NCBI GenBank assembly: GCA_002699145.1
Contig: PABK01000058.1
Coordinates: forward strand, 52,203 to 116,202
DNA length: 64,000 bases
Source: Halioglobus sp.
GTDB taxonomy: Bacteria; Pseudomonadota; Gammaproteobacteria; Pseudomonadales; Halieaceae
Reading direction: 5' to 3'
Shown: positions 1 to 10,907 of the stretch, in pieces
Numbering within the stretch: the stretch's first letter is position 1
Layout: each line of letters starts with the position of its first letter
Translations under genes and position numbers: made by a program
Notes under the pieces: model-generated
What the model saw: the letters and a program-made list of their open reading frames with translations, nothing else
What the model was told of the DNA's origin: nothing
Databases searched by the model: none

Positions 1-251
1 CAGGTGTTTTCGCAAAGCGGGGCGGGGGGCCGGCGGACCCGGGCCCGGGCGGGCGGTCTCCCTCCTGGAACGGCCGCAAGGGCGGACGGCGCCGAGGGCT
101 GCTGCGCAACGCAACGGTTTATCGCTGCGCGAAAAACCCGGATTCGCACAGTGCTCGCAGAAAGCCCCCTCGACGGCGCCGACCCTTGGGCAGCGGCCTG
201 GTTGTTCCTGCAGGGAGACCGCCCGCCCGGGCCCTGTTACCGCGCTCGCCG

Positions 252-1514
252 CTAGCGGTACACCGGGAAGCGCGCGCAGATTTCCAGCACCTTCGCCTTG
301 ACCTCGGCGATGACCGGCGCCGCGTCGCCCGCTTCCAGGGCCTCCAGCACGTCGCACATCCAGCCGGTCAGCTGCACGGTCTCGGCCTCGCCGAAGCCGC
401 GCGTGGTGATCGCCGGGGTGCCGACGCGCAGGCCCGAGGTGATGAACGGCGAGCGCGGGTCGCCCGGCACGGCGTTCTTGTTCACCGTGATGTTCGCCTC
501 GCCCAGGGCCGCGTCCGCGTCCTTGCCCGTGTAGGGCTTGCCGATCAGGTCGACCAGCATGAGGTGGTTCTCGGTGCCGCCGGAGACGATGTTGATACCG
601 CGCTCGATGAAGGTGGCCGCCATGGCCTTGGCGTTTTTCACCACCTGTTTCTGGTACTCGACGAACTCGGGGCTCGCCGCCTCCTTGAAGGAGACCGCCT
701 TGGCGGCGATGACATGCATCAGCGGCCCGCCCTGGCCACCAGGGAACACCGCGGAGTTGAACTTCTTCTCCAGTTCCTCGTTGGCGCGCGCCAGGATGAT
801 ACCGCCGCGTGGGCCGCGCAGCGTCTTGTGGGTGGTGGAGGTGACGACGTCGGCGTGGGGCACCGGGTTGGGATAGACACCCGCCGCCACGAGTCCCGCC
901 ACGTGGGCCATGTCGACCATCAGGTAGGCGCCCACCTTATCGGCGATGACGCGAAAGCGCGCCCAGTCCATGACCTGTGAATAGGCGGAGAAGCCCGCCA
1001 CGATCATGCGCGGCTTGTGCTCCAGGGCCAACGCCTCCACCTGGTCGTAATCCACCTCTCCGGTCGCGGCGTCCAGGCCGTACTGCACGGCGTGGTACAG
1101 CTTGCCGGAGAAATTCGGCGCGGCGCCATGGGTGAGGTGGCCGCCGTCGGCCAGGCTCATGCCCAGGACGGTGTCCCCGGGCGCGCACAGGGCCATGTAC
1201 ACGGCCGAGTTGGCCTGGGAGCCGGAGTGGGGCTGGACGTTGGCGTAATCCGCCCCGAACAGCGCCTTGACCCGCTCAATGGCCAGCTGTTCCGCCTTGT
1301 CGACGTACTCGCAGCCACCGTAGTAGCGCTTGCCGGGATAGCCCTCGGCATACTTGTTGGTGAGCACCGTACCCTGGGCCTGCATGACCCGCGGGCTGGT
1401 GTAGTTCTCCGAGGCAATCAGCTCGATATGTTCTTCCTGGCGACGCTCTTCCTCGCCGATAGCGGCGAAAATGTCGTCGTCGAAGCCCTCGATGGTCATG
1501 GTCTTGTCAAACAC
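252..1514 (-). CDS. glyA: Serine hydroxymethyltransferase
   Basis: 420 aa ORF with SHMT signatures: [64 protein letters not shown]. Confidence 0.98.
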   Translation of the reverse strand: MFDKTMTIEGFDDDIFAAIGEEERRQEEHIELIASENYTSPRVMQAQGTVLTNKYAEGYPGKRYYGGCEYVDKAEQLAIERVKALFGADYANVQPHSGSQANSAVYMALCAPGDTVLGMSLADGGHLTHGAAPNFSGKLYHAVQYGLDAATGEVDYDQVEALALEHKPRMIVAGFSAYSQVMDWARFRVIADKVGAYLMVDMAHVAGLVAAGVYPNPVPHADVVTSTTHKTLRGPRGGIILARANEELEKKFNSAVFPGGQGGPLMHVIAAKAVSFKEAASPEFVEYQKQVVKNAKAMAATFIERGINIVSGGTENHLMLVDLIGKPYTGKDADAALGEANITVNKNAVPGDPRSPFITSGLRVGTPAITTRGFGEAETVQLTGWMCDVLEALEAGDAAPVIAEVKAKVLEICARFPVYR

Positions 1515-1664
1515 GGCTTGCCCCCCGTCGGAAAGCGCGAGATTCTATCCTAAACCGCGCTTGCGCATAAGGGGGCGCCGCCGCGAGCGCCAGCGCCTGG
1601 GGATATGAAACCAGTGCGCTACACTAGGAACTTGAGGGACGACCCCGGGCGGGAAGGTAGAGGT

Positions 1665-3110
1665 ATGCAACGGAGCTGGAATTCCTATAGCAGCGGCAAG
1701 TTTTTCGACGAACTGATCACCCCTCACGGCCGCCCCCGCGTGGCCGCGCGGCGTGCGGTCAACCTGCTCAAGGGCCTGTCGCCGGAGGACCTCGCCGCGC
1801 GCCGCGCCGAGGCCGAGCTGGCCATCAAGGACATGGGCATCACCTTCACCATCTACAGTGAAGGCAAAAACATCGACAGAACCTGGCCGTTCGACATCAT
1901 TCCACGGGTCATCCCGGCACGCGACTGGCGCAAGATCAGCCGCGGCCTGGCGCAGCGCTGCCGGGCGCTGAACGCCTTTATCGACGACATCTACAACAAG
2001 CAGAAGATCCTCAAGGACGGCGTGGTGCCGGCGGAAGTCATCCTGGAATCGGGCAACTACCTGCCCCAGTGCACGGGCGTCTCGCCCCTGTTCGGCGTCT
2101 GGGCGCACATCTGCGGCTCCGACCTGATCCGCGACAAGGACGGCCGCTTCTACGTGCTGGAGGACAACCTGCGGGTGCCCTCGGGCGTCTCCTACATGCT
2201 GGAAAACCGCGAGATCACCAAGCGGGTACTGCCCGAGCTGTTCGAGAACTACAGTATCCTGCCGGTGGACGACTACCCCTCGCGCCTGTACGCCACGCTG
2301 GCCTCCCTGTCACCACGAACGACACGCCGGCCGTGCATCGTCGTCCTCACCCCGGGCATCTACAACTCGGCCTATTTCGAGCACTCCTTTCTCGCCCGCG
2401 GCATGGGCGCGGAACTGGTGGAGGGCCCGGACCTGTTCGTCGAGGATGACTGCGTGTACATGCGCACCGTCGACGGGCCCGCGCGCGTCGACGTCATCTA
2501 CCGCCGCATCGACGACACCTTTCTCGACCCGGAGGCGTTCCGCGAGGACTCGGTGCTGGGTGTGCCGGGCATCATGCGCGCGTGGAAGGCCGGCAATGTC
2601 GCCATCGCCAACGCCCCGGGCAGCGGGGTCGCGGACGACAAGGTGGTGTACGCCTTCGTGCCGGACATGATCCGCTACTACCTGAAGGAAGAACCCAGCC
2701 TGGCCAGCGTCAAGACCTACCTGTGCATGCGCCCCAGGGAGCGCGACTACGTGCTGCAGAACCTGGACAAACTGGTGGTCAAGCCGGCCAACGAATCCGG
2801 CGGCTACGGCATGCTGGTCGGCCCCCACGCCACCAGGGCCAAGCGCGCCGAATTCGCGCGGCTCATCGAGAAAAACCCGCGCAACTACATCGCCCAGCCC
2901 ACCCTGGCCCTGTCCACAGCGCCGACCTTTATCGACGGGCGGGTGGAGCCCCGGCACCTGGACCTGCGCCCGTTCATTCTCAGCGCCAGGGACACCTGGG
3001 TGACCCCCGGCGGCCTGACGCGGGTCGCCATGGTCAAGGGGTCGCTGGTGGTCAACTCGTCCCAGGGCGGCGGCAGCAAGGACACCTGGATCGTGGAGGC
3101 TTCGTCATGA
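1665..3110 (+). CDS. Circularly permuted ATP-grasp protein (DUF404/DUF407 type)
   Basis: ORF 1605-3110; likely start at the internal Met MQRSWNSYSSGKFFDEL. Motifs VLEDNLRVPSGVSYMLENR, VLTPGIYNSAYFEHSFLARGMGAELVEG, VVKPANESGGYGMLVGP. Confidence 0.92.
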   Translation: MQRSWNSYSSGKFFDELITPHGRPRVAARRAVNLLKGLSPEDLAARRAEAELAIKDMGITFTIYSEGKNIDRTWPFDIIPRVIPARDWRKISRGLAQRCRALNAFIDDIYNKQKILKDGVVPAEVILESGNYLPQCTGVSPLFGVWAHICGSDLIRDKDGRFYVLEDNLRVPSGVSYMLENREITKRVLPELFENYSILPVDDYPSRLYATLASLSPRTTRRPCIVVLTPGIYNSAYFEHSFLARGMGAELVEGPDLFVEDDCVYMRTVDGPARVDVIYRRIDDTFLDPEAFREDSVLGVPGIMRAWKAGNVAIANAPGSGVADDKVVYAFVPDMIRYYLKEEPSLASVKTYLCMRPRERDYVLQNLDKLVVKPANESGGYGMLVGPHATRAKRAEFARLIEKNPRNYIAQPTLALSTAPTFIDGRVEPRHLDLRPFILSARDTWVTPGGLTRVAMVKGSLVVNSSQGGGSKDTWIVEASS

Positions 3111-4045
3111 CCATGCTCTCGCGAGTGGCCGAGCGCCTGTACTGGATGGCGCGCTACCTGGAACGCGCCGAGGACACCGCGCGCCTGACCCTGGCCTACA
3201 GCCACCTGGTGATGGACATCCCGGAAAACACCGCGCCGGACTGGGATATCCTGGTGCGCATCCAGGACGCCGAGCCACTCTTCACGGAGCGCCACCGGGC
3301 CTTCAACGAACTCAACGTGCTGGGTTTTCTCATCGCCGAACCGGACAACCCCGGCAGCATCCACCGCTCCATTGTCGCGGCGCGTGAAAACGTCCGCACC
3401 ACCCGGGACGTCCTGCCCAGGGAGGCCTGGGAGCACGTCAATGAGCTGTACCTGTACACGCGTGAATTCGCCGAGGCCTCGGTGCGGCGCAGAAACCGCC
3501 AGCAGTTCCTCGACCAGGTGGTGGCGCGCTGCCAGATGATCAACGGCCTGCTCATGACCACGCTGTGCCGCGACCACGCCTATCGCTTCACCAAGGTCGG
3601 GTACCTGCTGGAGCGCGCAGACATGACGACACGCGTCATCGACGTCGGCGCCGGGGTGATGCTGCGCGAGGAACGCCACCACACGGCGGTGGACCCGTTG
3701 ATCTGGGGCAGCCTGCTGCAATCCCTCTCCGCCATGGGAACCTACCGCCGGACCATCGGCCCACTGGTCGAGGGGGAGGCCGTGGTAGACTTCGTACTGC
3801 GCGACCGCACGCTGCCGCGCTCGGTGCGTTTCTGCCTCGACGGCATCCGCCGCGAACTGCACCCGCTGCACAACCACGGGGGCGCCCTGCGGGTACTGGA
3901 CGGCGCTCGCCGCAGCCTGTCACGCTTCCAGGTGGAGGGCGCCAGCCGCGAAGAACTGCACAATTTTATCGATCGATTCCAGCTCAGGCTCAACTCGCTA
4001 AGCGCAGAGATTGTCGAAAGCTGGTTCCTGCCCGCTGAGAGGTAA
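3107..4045 (+). CDS. Alpha-E domain-containing protein
   Basis: Starts in an ATGA overlap with the ATP-grasp gene; MTMLSRVAERLYWMARYLERAEDTARL is the typical alpha-E N-terminus. Confidence 0.92.
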   Translation: MTMLSRVAERLYWMARYLERAEDTARLTLAYSHLVMDIPENTAPDWDILVRIQDAEPLFTERHRAFNELNVLGFLIAEPDNPGSIHRSIVAARENVRTTRDVLPREAWEHVNELYLYTREFAEASVRRRNRQQFLDQVVARCQMINGLLMTTLCRDHAYRFTKVGYLLERADMTTRVIDVGAGVMLREERHHTAVDPLIWGSLLQSLSAMGTYRRTIGPLVEGEAVVDFVLRDRTLPRSVRFCLDGIRRELHPLHNHGGALRVLDGARRSLSRFQVEGASREELHNFIDRFQLRLNSLSAEIVESWFLPAER

Positions 4046-4053
4046 ACAGTTCC

Positions 4054-7000
4054 GTGGCTATTCGTGTCGCCGTCAGGCACAACACCCTGTACGAGTTCGA
4101 TCGTGCGGTGAACATTGCGCCGCATGTGCTGCGCATGCGTCCCGCCCCCCACTGCCGCAACCGCATCTACAGTTACTCCCTGCGCGTGGAGCCCGAGGAG
4201 CACTTCATCAACTGGCAGCAGGACCCCTTCGGCAACTTCCTGGCCAGGCTGGTATTCCCGGAGAAAGCCACCAGCCTGCGCGTGGAGGTCGAGATCATCA
4301 CCGACATGACGGTGATCAACCCCTTCGATTTCTTCGTCGAGGAATACGCCGAGCACTACCCCTTTACCTACGAACCGCAGCTGCGCCAGGAGCTGGGACC
4401 CTACCTGGAGGTCAGTGAAAACGGGCCGCTGCTGCAGGCCTGGCTGGACCAGGTCGACCGGGAAAAGCGCCCGATCAACGACTTCCTGGTGGAGATCAAC
4501 CAGCGCCTGGAACGCGACATCGAGTACAACGTGCGCATGGAGCCGGGCGTGCAGGACTGCGACGAGACCCTGCGCCTGGCGCGCGGCTCCTGCCGCGACA
4601 GCGGCTGGCTGCTGGTGCAGGTGCTGCGCCATCTGGGCCTGGCCGCGCGCTTCTGCTCGGGCTACCTGGTGCAACTGGCCCCGGATGTGAAGTCGCTGGA
4701 GGGCCCCTCGGGGCCGGCGCAGGACTTCACCGACCTGCACGCCTGGTGCGAGGTCTACCTGCCCGGCGCCGGCTGGGTCGGCCTGGACCCCACCTCCGGC
4801 CTGTTCGCCGGCGAGAGCCACATCCCCCTGGCCTGCACCCCCAGCCCGATCTCGGCCGCGCCGATCACCGGCGCCACCGGGCCCTGCGAGGTCACGTTCA
4901 GCTTCAGCAACGAAGTGGAACGCATACACGAGGACCCACGGGTCACCCTGCCCTACAGCGAGGAGCAGTGGTCGGCGATCAACGCCCTGGGCGAGGCGGT
5001 GGACGCCGAGCTGGAACGCGGCGACATGCGCCTGACCATGGGCGGCGAACCGACCTTCGTGTCGATCGACGACATGGACTCGGCGCAGTGGAATATCGAC
5101 GCGCTGGGTGAACACAAGCTCAAGCTGGCCAAGGACCTGCTGATCCGCCTGCGCGAGCGCTTCGCCCCGGGCGGCCTGCTGCACTACGGCCAGGGCAAGT
5201 GGTACCCGGGGGAGCCCACCCCGCGCTGGGCACTGGGCTGCTTCTGGCGCGCCGACGGTGAGCCATTGTGGCAGCAGCCGGAACTGCTGGCGCGGGTGGA
5301 CAGGGACTACGGCCATGACCTGGAGGCGGCACAGCGCTTTATCGGAGCCCTGGCGCACAGGCTGGGCATCGACGGGACATTCAGCCTCCCGGCCTGGGAA
5401 GATCCGCTGTACTACCTGTGGCAAGAGCAGCAGCTGCCCGACAACGTCGACCCGCTAGCGGCCGACCTGAAAGATCCGGCCGAACGCCGCCGCCTGGCGC
5501 GACTGCTGGCGCGCGGGCTGGACCAGCCCAGCGGCTACCTGCTGCCCCTGGAACGCGTGGATGAGGGACCCTGGCACAGCGGACACTGGCGCCTGCGCGG
5601 CGAGCGCGTGCTGCTGATACCCGGGGATTCGCCGATGGGCCTGCGCCTGCCGCTGGACTCCCTGCTGCAGCCCGAACGCGCGACCGACACGGTGCGCCAC
5701 GAACTGGACCCCTTCGCGCCGCGCGGACCGCTGCCCGCGGCCGGGGCGGCCGGGGCGGCAGCCGCGCCCACGCCGCGCGGGCAGGCGCCCGCACGAGACG
5801 CGGAAGACGCCGCCGGAGTCGTGCGCACCACCCTGTGCGTGGAGCCGCGGGAGGGCAAACTGCACGTCTTCCTGCCCCCGGTGACACGCCTGGAGCACTA
5901 TATCGACCTGGTGGCCGCGGTGGAGGCGGTGGCCGCACAGCTGTCACTGCCGGTCGTGGTGGAGGGCTACGAGCCGCCACGGGACCACCGCCTGGTGCGC
6001 CTGCTGGTGACGCCGGACCCGGGGGTCATCGAGGTGAATATCCACCCGGCGGCCAACTGGCGCGACCTGGTGGCGAATACCGAGGGGCTCTACGAAGAGG
6101 CGCGGCTGGCGCGGCTGGGCACCGAGAAATTCATGCTCGACGGCCGCCACTCGGGCACCGGCGGCGGCAACCATGTCACTCTTGGCGCCGCCAGGCCCGA
6201 GGACAGCCCGCTGCTGCGCCGCCCGGACTTGCTGCGCAGCCTGGTCACGTTCTGGCAGCACCACCCGGGCTTGTCCTACCTCTTCTCCGGGCTGTTCCTT
6301 GGCCCCACCAGCCAGGCCCCGCGGGTGGACGAGGGGCGCGACGAGGCGCTGTATGAACTGGAGATCGCCTTCTCCCAGATCGAGTCGGGACACACCCCGG
6401 CGCCCTGGGTGGTGGACCGCCTGTTGCGCAACCTGCTCATCGACATCACCGGCAACACCCACCGCGCCGAGTTCTGTATCGACAAGCTGTACTCACCGGG
6501 TTCTCCCACGGGCCGCCTGGGCATCCTCGAGTTCCGCGGTTTCGAGATGCCGCCCCACGCGCGCATGGCGCTGGTGCAGGTCCTGCTGCTGCGCTGCCTG
6601 GTGGCGCGTTTCTGGCACCAGCCCTACAGCGGCAAACTGGTGCGCTGGGGAACGCTACTGCACGACCGGTTCATGCTGCCGCACTACGTCTGGGCCGATA
6701 TCCGCGATGTCGTCAGCGACCTGAACGAACACGGCTTCCCCTTCCAGCTCGACTGGCTGGCGCCTTTCGAGGAGTTCCGTTTCCCGCATTACGGCAATGT
6801 CGATATCGGCGACATCAACCTCGAGCTGCGCTGGGCGATCGAGCCCTGGCATGTACTGGGCGAAGAGATCAGCAGCTTCGGCACCTCGCGCTACGTCGAC
6901 TCCTCGGTGGAGCGGCTGCAGGTCAAACTGAGCGGGCTGACACCGGAACGCTACGTGCTGTCCTGCAACGGGCGCCGTGTGCCGCTGCGCTCCACCGGGC

Positions 7001-7392
7001 GCCACGGGGAATTCGTCGCCGGCGTGCGCTACCGCGCCTGGCAGCCGCCCTCGGCGCTGCACCCACTGATCGGCGTGCCCCCGCCGCTGGTATTCGACCT
7101 GATCGACACCTGGAACGGGCGCTCCATCGGCGGCTGCACTTACCACGTCAGCCATCCCGGCGGACGCAGCTACGAGACACTGCCGGTCAACGCCTTCGAG
7201 GCCGAGTCGCGCCGGGTCAACCGCTTCTGGGACTTCGGGCACACGCCCAGCGTCATCGCGCCGCTGGCCGACTACGACAGCATCCGCGAGTTCTTCCCCA
7301 ACCAGCACCCGCCGCGGCCGATGGCGCCGCCGGCGGAAGAGTCGCACCTGGAGTACCCGCACACACTGGACCTCAGGCGCCCGATGGCCTGA
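4054..7392 (+). CDS. Transglutaminase family protein with DUF2126 C-terminal region
   Basis: 1112 aa; N-terminal transglutaminase core (RGSCRDSGWLLVQVLRHLGLAARFCSGYL, DLHAWCEVYLPGAGWVGLDPTSGL) followed by a DUF2126-like region (MGGEPTFVSIDDMDSAQWN, DGRHSGTGGGNHVTLG). Confidence 0.92.
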   Translation: MAIRVAVRHNTLYEFDRAVNIAPHVLRMRPAPHCRNRIYSYSLRVEPEEHFINWQQDPFGNFLARLVFPEKATSLRVEVEIITDMTVINPFDFFVEEYAEHYPFTYEPQLRQELGPYLEVSENGPLLQAWLDQVDREKRPINDFLVEINQRLERDIEYNVRMEPGVQDCDETLRLARGSCRDSGWLLVQVLRHLGLAARFCSGYLVQLAPDVKSLEGPSGPAQDFTDLHAWCEVYLPGAGWVGLDPTSGLFAGESHIPLACTPSPISAAPITGATGPCEVTFSFSNEVERIHEDPRVTLPYSEEQWSAINALGEAVDAELERGDMRLTMGGEPTFVSIDDMDSAQWNIDALGEHKLKLAKDLLIRLRERFAPGGLLHYGQGKWYPGEPTPRWALGCFWRADGEPLWQQPELLARVDRDYGHDLEAAQRFIGALAHRLGIDGTFSLPAWEDPLYYLWQEQQLPDNVDPLAADLKDPAERRRLARLLARGLDQPSGYLLPLERVDEGPWHSGHWRLRGERVLLIPGDSPMGLRLPLDSLLQPERATDTVRHELDPFAPRGPLPAAGAAGAAAAPTPRGQAPARDAEDAAGVVRTTLCVEPREGKLHVFLPPVTRLEHYIDLVAAVEAVAAQLSLPVVVEGYEPPRDHRLVRLLVTPDPGVIEVNIHPAANWRDLVANTEGLYEEARLARLGTEKFMLDGRHSGTGGGNHVTLGAARPEDSPLLRRPDLLRSLVTFWQHHPGLSYLFSGLFLGPTSQAPRVDEGRDEALYELEIAFSQIESGHTPAPWVVDRLLRNLLIDITGNTHRAEFCIDKLYSPGSPTGRLGILEFRGFEMPPHARMALVQVLLLRCLVARFWHQPYSGKLVRWGTLLHDRFMLPHYVWADIRDVVSDLNEHGFPFQLDWLAPFEEFRFPHYGNVDIGDINLELRWAIEPWHVLGEEISSFGTSRYVDSSVERLQVKLSGLTPERYVLSCNGRRVPLRSTGRHGEFVAGVRYRAWQPPSALHPLIGVPPPLVFDLIDTWNGRSIGGCTYHVSHPGGRSYETLPVNAFEAESRRVNRFWDFGHTPSVIAPLADYDSIREFFPNQHPPRPMAPPAEESHLEYPHTLDLRRPMA

Positions 7393-7401
7393 CGCCGACA
7401 A

Positions 7402-10017
7402 ATGCGCAATAATCGCCAGTCGGCCTTCGCCCAGACAACCCGCATGTCATCCCAGGACCAGACCTACCAGACCAGCGCGCCCCGGGCAGCGGCCTACGAC
7501 GAGGCCTACGCCCCCGACGGCGCCGTGCGCGAGCACTGGCAGTACCTGCTGGGCAGCCTGGAGGAACTGGGGGCGGAGGAGTTCAATCGCCGCCGCGAGA
7601 CCGCCGAGCGCATCCTGCGCGACGACGGCGCCACCTACAACGACTACGGCGCCGGGCTCGTCGCGCGGCCGTGGTTGCTGGACCCGATCCCGCTGCTCAT
7701 CGACAGCGCCGAGTGGAGCCATATCGAGTCGGGCATGCGCGAACGCGCCGAACTGCTCAACCTGGTGCTGCGCGACCTGTACGGTGCGCGCACGCTGCTG
7801 CGGCACGGCGTGATCCCGGCGGAGCTGATCTATGCGCACCCGGGCTTCCTGCGCGAGTGCCAGGGACTGCAGCTGCCCGGGGAGCAGCAGCTCATCCAGT
7901 ACGCCGCGGACATGGTGCGCACCCCCGACGGCAGCATCAAGGTCATGTCGGACCGCGCCCAGACGCCCAGCGGCGCCGGCTACGCGCTGGAAAACCGGCT
8001 GGTGATGAGCCGCGTCCTGCCCAGCCTGTTCCGCGACAGCCACGTGCACCGGCTGTCGCTGTACTTCAACAGCCTGCGCCAGAAGCTCAGCGAACTGAAC
8101 CCCAACGGCGATGCCGGCCGGGTGGCGGTGCTCACGCCGGGCAATTACAACGAGACCTATTTCGAACACGCCTTCCTGGCCAACTTCCTCGGTTACCAGC
8201 TGGTGCAGGGCGGCGACCTGACCGTGCGCGACGGCTACCTGTGGATGAAGACCCTGAACGGACTGAGCCGCATCGACGTGCTGCTGCGACGCGTGGACGA
8301 CATCTACTGCGACCCGGTAGAGCTAAAAAGCGACTCCCAGCTGGGCGTGCCGGGTCTGCTCGAGGCGATGCGCCTGGGCAATGTCGCGGTGGTCAACCCG
8401 CCGGGCTCGGGCGTACTGGAGAACCGCGGCCTGGCGCGCTTCCTGCCCGCCGCCGCGCGGCATTTCCTCGGCCGTGACCTGCGCCTGGACTCGGCGCGCT
8501 CCTACTGGTGCGGCGACCCGTCGGACCGCGCCTTCGTACTGGACAACCTGCCCGACCTGGTGATCAAGAGCTGTTTCCGCGACCCGACATTGCCCAGCGT
8601 CCTGGGCAGCAGCCTGGGCGAGAAGGAAACCCGCGAGCTGCGCGCGGCGATCGACGCCCGGCCCCGCGACTACGTGGCCCAGGAATTCCTGCAGCCCTCG
8701 GGCTCGCCGGTGTGGAACGACGACGAGCACATCTCCCTGCCCTGCGTACTGCGCGGTTTCGCCGTGGCCGGCGAGTCCTCCTACACGATCATGCCCGGCG
8801 GCCTGACGCGGGTCGGCAAGCAACCGGGCATGTTCGAAATCTCCAACCGCCTCGGCTCGCTGAGCAAGGACACCTGGATACTGGCCTCCGAGCCGGAGCG
8901 GCAGGCCGCCCCCGAGCCGGCGGCGCCGGCAGGTGCGGCGGAATTCCGGGCCGGTGGTATGCAGCTGCCCAGCCGGGTCATCGAGAACCTGTTCTGGGTC
9001 GGCCGCTACATGGAGCGGGCGGAGGCCTCCCTGCGCCTGCTGCGCACCGTGTTCACCCTGCTGCACGGCGAGGAGCCGATCGCCACGGAGTCGCGCTCGC
9101 TATTGCTGCGCGCGGTAACCCACCTGACCTGCACCTATCCCGGCTTCCTCGACGAGGAGGCGCCACTCGCCGCGCCGGAGCAGGAACTGCTGGCGGTGGT
9201 GATAGACGGCGAGCGCGCCGGCAGCGTGCTCTACTCGCTGCGCGGCATGCTCGACGCCGTGAGCCAGGTCAAGGACTACATGTCCGCCGATACGCAGCGC
9301 ATCCTCAACGACCTCGAGGACGCCAGGGCCAGCCTGCCGGGCAAGCTGGTGCAGGGTTTCCACTCGGCGCCGGAGGAGGAACTGGGCTCGCTGGTCACCA
9401 CCTTGCTGGCGCTGTCCGGACTGGCCAAGGAATCCATGATGCGCGGCCAGGGCTGGCACTTCATGGACATGGGCCGGCGCATCGAACGCGGCCTGCAAAC
9501 AGTCTCCCTGCTGCGCTCGCTGTGGGTGCCGGTGCTGAGCGGCGAGGAGGAGTACCTGGTACTGGAAGCCGTGCTGCTCAGCACCGATTCGCTGATGACC
9601 TATCGCCGCAACTACCTCGGCGACCTGAATATCGTCAACGCGCTGGACCTGCTGTTGCTGGAACCGGCCAACCCCCGCGCGCTGGCCTTCCAGGTAGACC
9701 GGGTGAGCGAGGCCCTGGCGACCCTGCGCCCGGGCGATTCACGCCGGCCGAGCAGCGAGGAACAGTTCGTACTGGAGGCCTCGACGCGACTGCGCCTGGC
9801 GGACACCGGGCTACTGGCCGGCGCCGCTGACGGCGATTTCCTACGCGGCGAGCTTGACCAGTTGCTGGCGCGCGTCGCGCACCTGCTGGGGCAGGCCGCC
9901 GAGACGCTGAACGACCGCTACTTCGACCACACCGCGGGCCCGCACCCGATGACACCGCGCGAGCCGGGGCTGGAGCCGGAGCCGGAGCCGGGGCTGGAAC
10001 CGGAGCCGGAGTCATGA
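7402..10017 (+). CDS. Circularly permuted ATP-grasp / alpha-E fusion protein
   Basis: 871 aa; N-terminal half parallels the 1665-3110 protein (LTPGNYNETYFEHAFLANFLGYQLVQG), C-terminal half is alpha-E (LPSRVIENLFWVGRYMERAEASLRLLR). Confidence 0.9.
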   Translation: MRNNRQSAFAQTTRMSSQDQTYQTSAPRAAAYDEAYAPDGAVREHWQYLLGSLEELGAEEFNRRRETAERILRDDGATYNDYGAGLVARPWLLDPIPLLIDSAEWSHIESGMRERAELLNLVLRDLYGARTLLRHGVIPAELIYAHPGFLRECQGLQLPGEQQLIQYAADMVRTPDGSIKVMSDRAQTPSGAGYALENRLVMSRVLPSLFRDSHVHRLSLYFNSLRQKLSELNPNGDAGRVAVLTPGNYNETYFEHAFLANFLGYQLVQGGDLTVRDGYLWMKTLNGLSRIDVLLRRVDDIYCDPVELKSDSQLGVPGLLEAMRLGNVAVVNPPGSGVLENRGLARFLPAAARHFLGRDLRLDSARSYWCGDPSDRAFVLDNLPDLVIKSCFRDPTLPSVLGSSLGEKETRELRAAIDARPRDYVAQEFLQPSGSPVWNDDEHISLPCVLRGFAVAGESSYTIMPGGLTRVGKQPGMFEISNRLGSLSKDTWILASEPERQAAPEPAAPAGAAEFRAGGMQLPSRVIENLFWVGRYMERAEASLRLLRTVFTLLHGEEPIATESRSLLLRAVTHLTCTYPGFLDEEAPLAAPEQELLAVVIDGERAGSVLYSLRGMLDAVSQVKDYMSADTQRILNDLEDARASLPGKLVQGFHSAPEEELGSLVTTLLALSGLAKESMMRGQGWHFMDMGRRIERGLQTVSLLRSLWVPVLSGEEEYLVLEAVLLSTDSLMTYRRNYLGDLNIVNALDLLLLEPANPRALAFQVDRVSEALATLRPGDSRRPSSEEQFVLEASTRLRLADTGLLAGAADGDFLRGELDQLLARVAHLLGQAAETLNDRYFDHTAGPHPMTPREPGLEPEPEPGLEPEPES

Positions 10018-10904
10018 TCTACCGTATCCGACACAACACCCGCTACCTGTACTCGGACAGCGTGGCGCAGTGCTACAGCCTGGCCCACCTGCTGCCGCGC
10101 AACACGTTCTTCCAGCGCTGCAGGACAGCGGCCATCCACGTGGACCCGGCGCCGGTCACGGCGGCCGAGCGCACCGATTATTTCGGCAACCACAGCTACC
10201 ACTTTTCGGTGCAATTCCCGCACACCGTGCTGGAGGTCACCGCCGAGAGCGAGGTCGAGATACTGGCCCAGCGGCAGAGCCTGAGTCTGGATTTCGGCGC
10301 CAACTGCGCCGATGTGCGCAGCCTGATGAGCGACCTGGGCAACGAGGAGAATGTGGTGGCGCGGGAGTTCGCGCTGGACTCCGACATGGTGCAGGCGGGC
10401 GCGGAGCTGGCGGAGTACGCACAGCCCTCATTCAGCGACGAGCGGCCGTTCTTCTCCTGCGTGCGCGAACTCACCGAACGCATCTACCAGGACTTCACCT
10501 ACGACCCGCGCTTCACCGAGGTCGCCACGCCGCTGGCCGAGGTGTTGCAGCACCGCCGCGGCGTGTGCCAGGACTTCGCCCACCTGGCGATCGGCTGTCT
10601 GCGCTCCCTCGGGTATGCGGCGCGCTACGTCAGCGGTTACCTGGAGACCGCACCGCCGCCGGGCGGCACCAAACTGCAGGGTGCCGACGAGAGTCACGCG
10701 TGGTTTTCCGCCTACTCCCCCGCGGAGGGCTGGGCGGACTTCGACCCCACCAACAACCTCATGGCCCTGGAACAGCACATCACCACCGCCTGGGGCAGGG
10801 ATTACGCCGACGTCACCCCGCTCAAGGGCTCGGTGATCGGCGGCGGCAGCGGGCACTCACTGGAAGTCGCCGTGGATGTGGTACGCCTGGAGGGCGCCGG
10901 CTAA
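10014..10904 (+). CDS. Transglutaminase family protein
   Basis: 296 aa; RRGVCQDFAHLAIGCLRSLGYAARYVSGYLET and ESHAWFSAYSPAEGWADFDPTN; 4-nt overlap with the preceding gene. Confidence 0.93.
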   Translation: MIYRIRHNTRYLYSDSVAQCYSLAHLLPRNTFFQRCRTAAIHVDPAPVTAAERTDYFGNHSYHFSVQFPHTVLEVTAESEVEILAQRQSLSLDFGANCADVRSLMSDLGNEENVVAREFALDSDMVQAGAELAEYAQPSFSDERPFFSCVRELTERIYQDFTYDPRFTEVATPLAEVLQHRRGVCQDFAHLAIGCLRSLGYAARYVSGYLETAPPPGGTKLQGADESHAWFSAYSPAEGWADFDPTNNLMALEQHITTAWGRDYADVTPLKGSVIGGGSGHSLEVAVDVVRLEGAG

Positions 10905-10907
10905 GCC

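Noticed and set aside
186-980. Long plus-strand ORF opposite glyA
   Set aside because: Shadow ORF in very GC-rich DNA; protein is low-complexity (R/G/H/V rich) and lies antisense to a clear SHMT gene.
3742-5424. 560-aa minus-strand ORF
   Set aside because: Antisense to the alpha-E and transglutaminase genes, composition typical of GC-rich antisense frames, no recognisable motifs.
8508-9830. 440-aa plus-strand ORF within the ATP-grasp fusion gene
   Set aside because: Alternate frame of a confidently assigned CDS; G/A/R/P-rich.
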